NCBI RefSeq assembly: GCF_000719285.1
Contig: NZ_JOFS01000033.1
Location: 1-64,000 of the forward strand
Source of the DNA: Streptomyces bicolor
GTDB taxonomy: Bacteria; Actinomycetota; Actinomycetes; Streptomycetales; Streptomycetaceae
Length of the DNA: 64,000 nucleotides
Reading direction: 5' to 3'
How positions within the stretch are numbered: the stretch's first letter is position 1; each line of letters opens with the position of its first letter. The notes under the pieces are model-generated. The model saw only the letters and a list, made by a program, of their open reading frames with translations, was not told the origin of the DNA and ran no database searches. Positions 28,501 through 36,496 of the stretch are shown piece after piece. A program made the position numbers and the translations under genes.

Positions 28501-31500
28501 CGTACCAGTAGCCGGGATCGAGGCGGTCTGCGGGTACGGGTTCCGCCAGCACCGTCGAGTACAGCGGGGTCCGGGCGTGTCCGCCCCGGATGTCCGAGAG
28601 GCGGTCGAGCAGGTCCGCACGCAGGGGGGCCATCAGCGGGGTGTGCGAGGCGAACGGCGTCGAAAGCGACCGGACCCCGATCCCCTGCTCGTCGAGGCCG
28701 CGGCGCAGCTCGGCCAGTGCGTCGCCGTCGCCGGAGACGGCCGTGGAGTGCGGACTGTTGACCGCGGCGACGAACAGCCGGCCGGCGTAAGGGGCGAGCA
28801 GTTCCTCCACACGCGGCCGCGGCAGGTCCAGGGACAGCATGCCGCCCTTGCCGACGACCGGTACGACCGTCCGGGCGCGCCCGGTCACCACGGTCACGGC
28901 GTCGTCCAGGGTGAGGGCGCCCGCGCTGTACGCGGCGGCGATCTCGCCCAGGCTGTGGCCGGTCACGGCGTCCGGGGTGACGCCGAGCGAGCGCCAGGCG
29001 ACCGTCAGCGCCGCGTTCACCGCGAACAGCGTCGGCTGGAGATACTCCGTCCGCTCGAGCGGGGAGAACTCCTCCGGCGCCCGTAGCGCGTTGAGCACCG
29101 ACCATCCGGCGTGCCGCTCCACCGCCTCGTCGATCCGGGTCAGCTCCTCGCGGAACGCCTCCGACTCGGACATGAGGTCCAGACCCATCCCGGGCCACTG
29201 ACCACCGTGTCCGGCGTAGACGAAGGCGACCTTCCCCCGCTGCTCCTCCCGGTGCGGCGGCAACGGCATCCGCCCGGCCGCCAACCCGCCGAGGACCGAG
29301 CGCAGTTCCCCACGCTCCTCGGCCACGATCGCCGTACGCCGCTCGAAGTGGCTGCGGTGCCGGGCCAGGGTGTGGGCCACGTCCGGCAGCGCGACCGAGT
29401 CGTCGGCCAGGTGGCGGGCCAGCGCGGCGGCCTGTCCGCGCAGGCCCGCTTCACTGCGGCCCGACAGGACGAACAGGTGCTTTCCATCCGGTAGTTCGCC
29501 GGCCTCGGGCTCGACCTCGGGTCCGGCCTCCTCCACGATCACATGCGCGTTCGTGCCACTGATCCCGAAGGCGCTCACCCCCGCACGCCGCACCCGCTCC
29601 GCCGACGCGGGCCAGGCCACCTCCTCGCGCAGCAGACGCAGTCCGCTGTCCGTCCAGTCGACGTGGCGGCTGGGCGTGTCGGCGTGCAGGCTGCGCGGCA
29701 GGGTTTCGTTGTGCAGTGACTGCACGACCTTGATGAGGCCGAGGACGCCCGAAGCTGCCTGTGTGTGCCCGACATTGGACTTCAGCGAGCCCAGGTGGAG
29801 CGGGCGCTCCTCGGGGCGCGAGGTGCCGAAGACCTCCGCGAGGGCGTTCGCCTCGATCGGGTCGCCCAGCGTCGTGCCGGTGCCGTGGGCCTCGACGTGG
29901 TCGATGTCGGCGGGCCGCAGCCCGGACTGCTCCAGGGCGCGCCGGATCACCTGTTCCTGCGCGGGGCCGTTCGGCGCGGACAGGCCCTGGCTGCGGCCGT
30001 CCTGGTTGACGGCGGTGCCGCGCAGCACGGCCAGGATCGGGTCGCCGTCGCGCCGGGCGTCGCTCAGTCGTTTCAGTACGACCATGCCGGCGCCCTCGGC
30101 CCAGATGGCGCCGTCGGCGGCGTCGGAGAAGGAGCGGCAGCGCCCCGTCGGCGACAGTCCGCGCAGTCGGCTGAACTCGACGAAGGTCTGCGGTGTGACC
30201 ATCAGGGTGACGCCGCCGGCGAGCGCCAGATCGCACTCGCCCGCGCGCAGCGCCTGCGCCGCGAGATGCACGGCTACCAGCGAGGACGAGCAGGCGGTGT
30301 CGACCGTGAGGGCGGGGCCGTTCAGCCCCAGTGTGTAGGCGAGCCGTCCCGAGGCGACGCTCAGGGCAGAGCCCGTGCCGACGTAGCCGTCGAGTTGGTC
30401 GAGCCGGGTGCCGGACAGGTAGTCGCTGCCGAACATGCCGACGTACACGCCGGTGGTGCTGCCGGCCAGGTCGGCGGGCACGATACCGGCGCGCTCCAGC
30501 GACTCCCAGGCGGTCTCCAGGAGCAGTCGCTGCTGCGGGTCCATGGCCGCAGCCTCTTTCGGGGTGATGCCGAAGAAGCCCGCGTCGAAGGAGTCGATGT
30601 CGTCGAGGAAGCCGCCCTCGCGGGCGTAGGTCTTGCCGGGGGCGTCCGGGTCGGGGTCGTACAGCGACTCGACGTCCCATCGCCCCGCCGGGAAGGGTCC
30701 GACGGCGTCCCGTCCCTCCGCGACGAGGCGCCACAGGCCCTGCGGGTCGGTCACGCCGCCGGGCAGTCGGCAGGCCATGGCGACGAGAGCCACCGGCTCG
30801 TCGGAGGAGCGGGTGGCCGCGGCCTTGTTCGAAGAGCCGGCGGCGGCTGTGTGCGCGGCCTCGCGGCTTGTGCGCCCTGTTGTCGCCAGGGCGCCGCTCA
30901 GGAGGTACTCGGCGAGACGGCTCGGGGTCGGATGGTCGAAGACCAGGGTGGCCGGGAGCTTGGTGCCGATGCGGGCGCTGATGCGGTTGCGCAGGTCGAC
31001 CGCCGTCACCGAGTCCATGCCGAGGTCGCGCAGTGGCTGGTCCGGAGGTATCGACTCCGCCGAGCGCAGGCCGAGGGCGTGCGCGGCCTCTTCGCGGACC
31101 AGGGCGAGGACGCGTGCGGCGCGTTCGGGCTGCGGCAGTCGGGCCAGGCGGTCGGCCAGGGTGTGGCTGCCCGCGTGGGCGGGCCGGGTGGCCGGGAGCA
31201 GGGAGCGCCACAGGGCGCCCGTCGGTGCGGCGGCTCGCAGCCGGGGCAGGTCCAGCGCCCAGGCGACCAGGTGCGGGGCGTCGCGCCGCAGGGCCAGTTC
31301 GGTCAGCTCCCGGCCCTGGTCGGCGGTGAGGGCGCGGTGGCCGACGCGGGCCATCCGCTCCAGGTCGGCGTGGACCGCGGCGAGCCCCTCTCCCGCCCAG
31401 GCGCCGAAGGAGACCGAGACGCCGGGCAGGCCCAAGGCGCGTCGGCGGTGGGCGAGTTGGTCGAGGAAGGCGTTGGCCGCCGCGTAGTTGGCCTGGCCCG

Positions 31501-34500
31501 CGTTGCCGACGACTCCGGCGGCCGAGGAGACCAGGAGGAAGAGGTCGAGCGGGTGGTCGGCGGTGAGCCGGTGCAGATGGACGGCGCCGTCGACCTTGGG
31601 GCGCAGCACCTGCCCGAGACGCTCGGGGGTCAACTCGGCCACCACGCCGTCGGCGAGGACTCCGGCGCAGTGGACGACGCCGCGCAGGGGCGACTCGCCG
31701 CCGATGCGGGCCAGTACGTCAGCCACGGCCGCCGCGTCGGCGATGTCGCACGCGGCGAGCTCGACTTCGGTGCCGAGGGCGGTCAGTTCGGCGGTGACGT
31801 CGGCCGCGCGGGCGTCGTCGGGCCCCTGACGGGTTGTGAGCAGCAGGCGAGGGACGCCGTTCTCGGCGAGCAGACGGGCGATGTGGCGGCCTACCGCGCC
31901 GAGGCCTCCGGTGATCAGTACGGTGCCGTCGGTGGGGAGCGGAGCCGGACGGCCGGATGCCGCCCGACTGGCACGCGTGAGGCGCGGAGCGCGCAACTCA
32001 CCGCCTCGCAGGGCGAGTTCCGGCTCGCCGGTGTGCACGGCGGCGGAGAGCAGTGACGGATCGTCGTCGCTGTCGAGGTCCAGGAGGGCGATCCCGAGAT
32101 CCGGGTGTTCGGTACGGGCGCTGCGTGCGAGTCCCCACAGCACCGACTGGGCGAACCCGGCAACCGCGTCGCCGTCGGCGGCGGCGATCGCTCCGCGGGT
32201 CACCCAGACGGTGCGCGTGGGCGCCTCGTCCGGCGGGAGGGCGATCAGAGCCCGCAGTTCGGCCAGCGCCGTGGCCGCCAACTCGTGGGCGAGCAACGCC
32301 GGTTCGCTGTCGGGGGTCGGGCGGGGCCAGAACCGTACGACTGTCTCGGCGCCGCCCTCGTCGGTGACCCTAACGCCAGCCGCACGCAGCTCACGCAAGG
32401 CCGACGCGACCGCCGGGTCCGACGGGTCGCCGTGGACGGCCCAAACGGCGCCGGGTGCCTCGGGCTGCGTCTCCGGTACGGCCGTCCACGCCACCTCGTA
32501 CAGGTGCCGCGCGTTCTCCGAGCCGCCGTTCAGGTCGGCCGGGTTCACGGCTCGCAGGCGTACGCCTTCCAGGCGCCCCGCAGGGAAGCCGTCGGCGTCC
32601 CACAGGCCGACGTCCAGGGTGACGTCGGTGCCGGAGTCGCCGCCGGTCCGGTGCACGGCGGCGATGAGGTCCGTCGCGCCGCCGGGCGGCAGCACACAGC
32701 GGGCCACCGCCACCGGCAGCAGAACCCGCTGGTCGGCAGGGTCGAGGGCGGCGGCCACCTGGAGGGCGGCGTCCAGGAGCGCGGGGTGTACCGGGTAGGG
32801 GTCGGCCGTGTCGCGGGCCACGGGCGGCAGCGAGAGGCGGGCGAGCACGGTCCCGTCGCCGGTCGCGGCGGCCTGTCGTACGCCCTGGAAGGCGGGGCCG
32901 TAGCCGAGGCCGAGAGAGGCCAGTCGCTCGTAAGTCTCCTCGCCCCAGGCCGGTTCGGCGGTCTCGGGCCAGGTCGGTGGCTCGTCGGCCGGCGTGGCGG
33001 CCGACTCTGCGGCGGAGGCGGTGGCGTGGAGGGTCCAGTCACTGCCCTCCTGGCCGCGCGGACGGCTGTGGACCGTGATCTCCGGTACGGCGCCGGCGGT
33101 GACCACCTCGACGGACACCTCGACCGTGCCCGTGCCGGGCAGGGTGAGCGGGGCCAGGAGGAGCAGGCCGGTGACGTCGCAAGGCGTGTCCGGGCGGGCC
33201 ACGGCGAGGGCGGCTCGGCAGAGTTCCATCAGAGTGGTGCCCGAGACCACGGTCCGGCCGAAGATCGTGTGGTCGGGCAGCCAGTCGGCGGTGGCCGGGG
33301 ACCACTCGCCCCGGAAGGTCCAGCGGGTCTCGTCCGCCGACTGGAGCTGGACGCCGAGCAACGGGTGGGCGGCGCGGTCGAACGGTCCGGGCGCCGTCGC
33401 GGAGGCGGCCGGCTCGATCCAGTGGCGCTGGGTGTCCCAGGCGTAGGTCGGCAGGTCGGCGGGGGCAGTGGGGGGAATCAGTCGGCGCCAGTCGATCTGC
33501 CGTCCGTGGACGTGGAGTTCGGCCGCCGCGCGGTCCAGGCAGGCGGGGCCGTCCTCGTCACGGTGCAGGGAGGCGACGGCGACCAGGGTGTCGTCGATGG
33601 TGTGCAGGGCGGTGAGCAGCGACGGGTGCGGGCCGAGTTCGACGAAGCAGCGGTAGCCGTCGGCGGCCATCCGCTCGACGGTGGGCGCGAAGCGGACGGG
33701 TTCGCGCAGGTTGGTGTACCAGTAGTCGGCCTCGAGCTCCTCCGTGACCGGTTCGCCCGTGACCGTGGAGTACCAGGCGACGGAGGTGGGGCAGGTGGTG
33801 ACTCCGTCGAGTTCTTCGAGGATCGTCGCACGCACCGGCTCGACCCGGGCGCTGTGGGAGGCGTAGTCGACATCGAGGCGGCGGACGAAGACCTGCCGCC
33901 GTTCGAGGTCGGCGAGCAGGGCCTCCACCGCGTCCACGGCACCGGCGATGACGGTGGAGCGAGCGCTGTTGACGGCGGCGACGCCGATCTCGCCGCAGTG
34001 GTCGGCGAGTCGGGCCTCGACCTCGCTGTGTGGCAGGGCGACGACGGCCATGGCGCCGGTGCCGGACAGTTCGGTCAGGGCCTGGCTGCGCAGGGCGACC
34101 ACGGCCGCGGCGTCGTTGAGGCTGAGCGCCCCGGCGACGCAGGCGGCGGCCACCTCGCCCTGACTGTGTCCGACGACCGCGTCCGGCCGTACGCCGCGAG
34201 CACGCCACACCGCGGCGAGCGACACCATCACGGCGAAGAGCACGGGCTGGACGACGTCGACGCGCTCCAGGTGCGGCGCACCCGCGTCGCCGCGCAGGAC
34301 GGACGTCACCGACCAGTCGGTGAACGGGCGCAGGGCCGCGTCACAACGGTCGACTTCGTCGGCGAACACCGGGTCACGATCGAGCAGATCGCGCGCCATG
34401 CCCGCCCACTGGGCTCCCTGCCCTGGGAACACGAACGCCAACTTGCCTGCAGGGAAGACCTGTTGGGGCCCGACGGTCAGGTCTGTGTCGGGCTGGTCCC

Positions 34501-36364
34501 CGGTGAGTGCGCGCAGGGCGGTGAGCAGTGCGTCGCGGTCGGCCGCCCGGACGACGGCTCGGTGCTCGAAGTGGGTGCGGTGGTGAGCCAGCGTCGCGGC
34601 CACGGCCGGGAGCGGCAACTCGGGCTGCCACTCAAGGGTTTCGAGAAGGCGACCGGCCTGCCCCCGGAGGGCCGGGAGGGTGCGGGCGGAGAGCGGGAAC
34701 AGGGCGGTGCCGGGGAGGTCTTCGGGCCGTTGCGCAGGCTCCTCGAGGGCTTCCTCGATCACCACATGGGCGTTCGTGCCGCTGATCCCGAACGCGCTCA
34801 CCCCGGCACGCCGTATCCGCTCGGGATTCCGTGGCCAGGTCTGGGCCACGCCGAGTACGCGTAGTCCGCTGTGCGCCCAGTCGATGTGCTCGGTCGGGGT
34901 CTCGGCGTGCAGGGAAGCCGGAATGCGTTCGTGGTGGAGGGCCAGTACGGTCTTGATGACTCCGGCGATGCCCGCGGCAGCCTGGGTGTGTCCGATGTTG
35001 GACTTCAGGGAGCCGACCCCGAGGGGGCGCTCGGCGGGACGCTCGGGCCCGAAGACCGCGGCCAGGGCCCTGCCCTCGATGGGATCGCCGAGTCGGGTGC
35101 CGGTGCCGTGCGCCTCGATGTGGTCCAGGTCGTGCGGCCGGAGCCCGGCGGCGTCGAGTGCGGCGCGCAACACCCGTTCCTGGGCGGGGCCGCGGGGAGC
35201 GCTGAGGCCCTGGCTGCGGCCGTCCTGGTTGATCGCCGAGCCCTTGACGACGGCGAGGATCCGATCGCCGTCGCGGCGCGCGTCGGCGAGCCGCTTGAGC
35301 AGCACGACGCCGCAGCCCTCGGCCCACACCACACCGTCCGCATCGGCCGAGAACGGGCTGCACCGACCGGACGGCGACAGACCGCGCAGCCTGCTGAACT
35401 CGACGTGCCCACGCGGCGTCACCAGCAGCGACGCGCCGCCCGCCAGCGCGAGGTCACACTCGCCGCCCGCCAGCGCACGGGCCGCCAGATGCAGGGCGAG
35501 CAGGGAGGAGGAACAGGCGGTGTCGACGGTGACCGCCGGGCCCTGAAGGCCCAGGGTGTAGGCGATGCGGCCGGACGCCACACTGGACGCCGAGCCGGTG
35601 CCGACGTGCCCGTCGAGCTGGTCCAGGGCGGCCGAGGCCAGGTAACCGCTGTCGTACAGGCCGATGTAGACGCCCGTGGAGCTGCCGTTCAGCGTCTCCG
35701 GGACGATCCCGGCGCGTTCGATCGCCTCCCAGCCGGTCTGCAGGAGCAGCCGCTGCTGGGGGTCCATGGCGGCGGCCTCGCGCGGCGAGATCCCGAAGAA
35801 GCCCGCGTCGAAGCGGTCGATGCCGGAGAGGTAGCCGCCGTGCAGCGAGTACGCCTTGCCGGTGGCCTCCGGGTCGGGGTCGTACAGCCCCTGTGTTTCC
35901 CAACGGCCCGCCGGCACCTCGGTGATGGCGTCCTCGCCGGCGGCCAGCAGCCGCCACAGCGCCTCGGGGCTGTTGGCGCCGCCGGGGAAGCGGCAGGCCA
36001 TCGAGATGATCGCGACGTCGTCGTTCTGCCGCACGTGCGTCTCGGCCGGAGCGGGGGCGGCGGTCGTCGTGCGCGTCGCCGTGGACCCGTCGTCGAACAC
36101 GGCCTCGGCGAGCGCCGCGATCGTGGGGTGGTTGAAGACTATGGAGGGGTCCAGGGTCCGGCCGGTCAGCGCGGACAGCTCGGCGGCCAGCGTCACCAAC
36201 TGCCGTGATCCCAGGCCGAATTCAGCGAGCGGACGCCCCGCATCGACGCTCAGCGAATCGAGCCCGGCCGCCTCGGCGACGGCCGACTCCAGCCATGCCC
36301 GCACGCCCTCGGTTGTGGTGAGAGACGGGTCGGGGAACTGCTTCGGGGACTCGTGCGCAGGCAT
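22595..36364 (-). CDS. Hybrid type I PKS-condensation-FkbH megasynthase
   Basis: 4589 residues. Order (approximate residues): ACP (15-90, GLGSRQ); KS (113-535, Cys 284 in DTACSSS); AT (640-950, GHSQGE with YASH, methylmalonyl-like); DH (1000-1290, HTIFGRTVVSG, so the family Pro of HxxxGxxxxP is Ser; LLDAALQ kept); KR (1483 GGLGAVG, LAD for LDD); ACP (GMDSV, 1784); KS (Cys 2025); AT (GHSLGE, FASHTPLM, mixed); DH (TDHKVTGEVWLPG intact, VLDAAFH); KR (3258 GGLGGLG, LDD); ACP (GLDSL, 3558); condensation domain (HHAVSD at 3757); complete FkbH-like domain (about 4040-4589) with HAD motif DGDETLWGG, FLDDNPAE and a GNAT-like end RTNQFTL, DRFGDYG, SCRALGRGVE. No ER, MT or TE. The first ACP should take the chain from the upstream acyl-AMP ligase; each module can give an alkene. 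FkbH enzymes load a glyceryl unit from 1,3-bisphosphoglycerate onto a carrier; its fusion after a C domain is unusual. Confidence 0.93.
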   Translation of the reverse strand: MPAHESPKQFPDPSLTTTEGVRAWLESAVAEAAGLDSLSVDAGRPLAEFGLGSRQLVTLAAELSALTGRTLDPSIVFNHPTIAALAEAVFDDGSTATRTTTAAPAPAETHVRQNDDVAIISMACRFPGGANSPEALWRLLAAGEDAITEVPAGRWETQGLYDPDPEATGKAYSLHGGYLSGIDRFDAGFFGISPREAAAMDPQQRLLLQTGWEAIERAGIVPETLNGSSTGVYIGLYDSGYLASAALDQLDGHVGTGSASSVASGRIAYTLGLQGPAVTVDTACSSSLLALHLAARALAGGECDLALAGGASLLVTPRGHVEFSRLRGLSPSGRCSPFSADADGVVWAEGCGVVLLKRLADARRDGDRILAVVKGSAINQDGRSQGLSAPRGPAQERVLRAALDAAGLRPHDLDHIEAHGTGTRLGDPIEGRALAAVFGPERPAERPLGVGSLKSNIGHTQAAAGIAGVIKTVLALHHERIPASLHAETPTEHIDWAHSGLRVLGVAQTWPRNPERIRRAGVSAFGISGTNAHVVIEEALEEPAQRPEDLPGTALFPLSARTLPALRGQAGRLLETLEWQPELPLPAVAATLAHHRTHFEHRAVVRAADRDALLTALRALTGDQPDTDLTVGPQQVFPAGKLAFVFPGQGAQWAGMARDLLDRDPVFADEVDRCDAALRPFTDWSVTSVLRGDAGAPHLERVDVVQPVLFAVMVSLAAVWRARGVRPDAVVGHSQGEVAAACVAGALSLNDAAAVVALRSQALTELSGTGAMAVVALPHSEVEARLADHCGEIGVAAVNSARSTVIAGAVDAVEALLADLERRQVFVRRLDVDYASHSARVEPVRATILEELDGVTTCPTSVAWYSTVTGEPVTEELEADYWYTNLREPVRFAPTVERMAADGYRCFVELGPHPSLLTALHTIDDTLVAVASLHRDEDGPACLDRAAAELHVHGRQIDWRRLIPPTAPADLPTYAWDTQRHWIEPAASATAPGPFDRAAHPLLGVQLQSADETRWTFRGEWSPATADWLPDHTIFGRTVVSGTTLMELCRAALAVARPDTPCDVTGLLLLAPLTLPGTGTVEVSVEVVTAGAVPEITVHSRPRGQEGSDWTLHATASAAESAATPADEPPTWPETAEPAWGEETYERLASLGLGYGPAFQGVRQAAATGDGTVLARLSLPPVARDTADPYPVHPALLDAALQVAAALDPADQRVLLPVAVARCVLPPGGATDLIAAVHRTGGDSGTDVTLDVGLWDADGFPAGRLEGVRLRAVNPADLNGGSENARHLYEVAWTAVPETQPEAPGAVWAVHGDPSDPAVASALRELRAAGVRVTDEGGAETVVRFWPRPTPDSEPALLAHELAATALAELRALIALPPDEAPTRTVWVTRGAIAAADGDAVAGFAQSVLWGLARSARTEHPDLGIALLDLDSDDDPSLLSAAVHTGEPELALRGGELRAPRLTRASRAASGRPAPLPTDGTVLITGGLGAVGRHIARLLAENGVPRLLLTTRQGPDDARAADVTAELTALGTEVELAACDIADAAAVADVLARIGGESPLRGVVHCAGVLADGVVAELTPERLGQVLRPKVDGAVHLHRLTADHPLDLFLLVSSAAGVVGNAGQANYAAANAFLDQLAHRRRALGLPGVSVSFGAWAGEGLAAVHADLERMARVGHRALTADQGRELTELALRRDAPHLVAWALDLPRLRAAAPTGALWRSLLPATRPAHAGSHTLADRLARLPQPERAARVLALVREEAAHALGLRSAESIPPDQPLRDLGMDSVTAVDLRNRISARIGTKLPATLVFDHPTPSRLAEYLLSGALATTGRTSREAAHTAAAGSSNKAAATRSSDEPVALVAMACRLPGGVTDPQGLWRLVAEGRDAVGPFPAGRWDVESLYDPDPDAPGKTYAREGGFLDDIDSFDAGFFGITPKEAAAMDPQQRLLLETAWESLERAGIVPADLAGSTTGVYVGMFGSDYLSGTRLDQLDGYVGTGSALSVASGRLAYTLGLNGPALTVDTACSSSLVAVHLAAQALRAGECDLALAGGVTLMVTPQTFVEFSRLRGLSPTGRCRSFSDAADGAIWAEGAGMVVLKRLSDARRDGDPILAVLRGTAVNQDGRSQGLSAPNGPAQEQVIRRALEQSGLRPADIDHVEAHGTGTTLGDPIEANALAEVFGTSRPEERPLHLGSLKSNVGHTQAASGVLGLIKVVQSLHNETLPRSLHADTPSRHVDWTDSGLRLLREEVAWPASAERVRRAGVSAFGISGTNAHVIVEEAGPEVEPEAGELPDGKHLFVLSGRSEAGLRGQAAALARHLADDSVALPDVAHTLARHRSHFERRTAIVAEERGELRSVLGGLAAGRMPLPPHREEQRGKVAFVYAGHGGQWPGMGLDLMSESEAFREELTRIDEAVERHAGWSVLNALRAPEEFSPLERTEYLQPTLFAVNAALTVAWRSLGVTPDAVTGHSLGEIAAAYSAGALTLDDAVTVVTGRARTVVPVVGKGGMLSLDLPRPRVEELLAPYAGRLFVAAVNSPHSTAVSGDGDALAELRRGLDEQGIGVRSLSTPFASHTPLMAPLRADLLDRLSDIRGGHARTPLYSTVLAEPVPADRLDPGYWYANLSEPVRFADTITRMLDDGHRYFVELSPHPSLGSSIEAVAAEAGIDAVSVGSLRRQRGGRDALLRGLGELYAAGHTPDWSALFPAGRRVDLPTYAFARERHWLAPAAATAPGTSPLLGTHVEASDEADRHLFQSEVDLRDSRFAYLTDHKVTGEVWLPGAAFLGMALEAASAVHDGADVRLADVRFVRPLRLDESRPTRLQLVLRPAADGFRDFTIASSPTGLGQRTRWERHVSGRVVVPPAEPEAASAEPDTAPGDSLAALRTQCTEQVDLPAVYGALATLGIEYGPAFRGLESGHRTHSTSLARLADKPAAGHLLHPAVLDAAFHAAALPGGAPEGRAFVPAGVGRLRHTGLRTTPVWVTCELRSVSGDTATLDLRLYDENDQLLLEAEEFRLAALSPLDGALFETRWQPRPTANEPPTQGSWLILADESGMTGELVERLGDSVPYVIARRGAEFAAEGSGRYVLDPADPGHLARLLDEAFADEPPERVVQLSALDAPTIVDADTAEEAARLCCLSTRHLVRALADRTRGPAPRLFVVVRGSQAAGDSTQVTHPQQALAWGFGLAVAQEHPEFRTTLVDLPSADGVDSLWTQLRYADDERLVALRGTGRLVPRLARTRPDDGGHGAVTADGVHLITGGLGGLGRVVAERLVRRGARRLALMSRSAPSSDAKSWIRDLEERGVTVHVARADVADRDGLTAALDAIRHALGPITGVVHAAGVLDDATIANLSDERVRRVLAPKVLGTALLTELTPDAEDFVLFSSAAGLLGSAGQSPYSAANAFLDAWAHHLSRTDRRALSLNWGAWSGVGMVSGSGAREAETARSGLVAFSARDGGELFDRVLTTARRQLAPLALDWELLALDPDAARTRPILADLVTVPTGSPDTDDLVKKVHAATNGTERAVRLEAYVRARVAEVSGGAVQVSATTALKELGLDSLMLVRLRNAFARELGVELPAATVFSAADIRGLAQALSTALPETTRPGQGTTTPDEPQRTTEVPVTELHPVTRDVVRLLRSAQPGMPQAAHAVGLAVRLTTPTTRESLTGILTRLAARHAALRTAVVTADEGGRQLRVDREPAAPLLRWTLVPQDTAVDAADRLRELLEPPFDLAVAPLWRFELLDGGERGQILLYGAHHAVSDLQSLLLVAGEIDAELSGDALGDTVTNRDIHLLIEAQRTDEHADGSTDASEWREAFEGSARLDLTLSRPRPRARSYRAGSVTVPIPDGLMDRISAAASHLAVTPAAFCLGTLTVLLARKRERERFVLAVPVDTRIHADAFDAVGFFGVPVPFPAEANAGERIEEVLRRTDGRLQRVLAKGAMFSDVLPVLARQGLHRADAPLVEVYFNYVRAAGRPARLEVLPAGTGYSDLDLMITMTPDAGRIRLDHNLDILDAATATELGEELLRLLAETAGDPTRPVRTMPTTAEAPQARPSSAPAHVLALAATFALGNLPLMCETAMDESVREGSVTTVAEAPYHHVLASLRDPSGVFAEPATTAGVALLRAADLQRFGPVDDSLLAELRTAYPAALHAVAERTSKPLIVGFLPTAQREDRLDRWEREIAAELADVPGIAVLGPDDWTRHHPVEERFDERTERLAHLPFTPHFQAAVALRLAEVVRAVRRPAPKVIAVDGDETLWGGVAGEIGPEAVDLTGPRALLARRLLAWRAAGALLVLLSNNDEDTVRAVLDRPDSPLKAEHFSVLSAAWGPKPTRLAEVARTLNLGPDSFLFLDDNPAEIARMRAALPRVLSVTCPPEAELPEFLGRLWPLVPAAATAEDALRARFYEQERERDAAREQAGFEEFLDRLELEVDVRALSDADVRRAEQLVARTNQFTLHARSADGGDVARWREDGEVWTAAARDRFGDYGQIGLLAVRREGDRLDVLAWLMSCRALGRGVEERLLRWLADRAEELDCAKIHLTAERTPRNAPARRLLAALGGGDQDDERLETVATPEQLRTFRSWRQQ

Positions 36365-36404
36365 CTAGACAGGTGTCCTCGTGGATTCGGGAGAGGTCTG
36401 TGGA

Positions 36405-36477
36405 CGTACGACGCGCAGGCCTCGTGCTCCGGTACGGCTGCGGCGGGCGTCGTACGGCGGACTCGTCGACGTACGAC
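36405..36477. repeat. Three CGTACGAC repeats in the FAAL-PKS spacer
   Basis: CGTACGACGC (36405-36414) and its complement GCGTCGTACG (36447-36456) form 10-bp arms, and a third CGTACGAC lies at 36470-36477. They fill most of the 132-bp gap between the acyl-AMP ligase and PKS genes. They could be a protein site or an mRNA stem-loop tuning the ratio of the two proteins (inference). Confidence 0.45.
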
Positions 36478-36496
36478 GGCTGGCCCGGGCGCTTCT

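Noticed and set aside
32105..34864. Plus-strand open frame of about 900 codons opposite PKS module 1
   Set aside because: Antisense shadow of AT/DH coding DNA with no recognisable motif.
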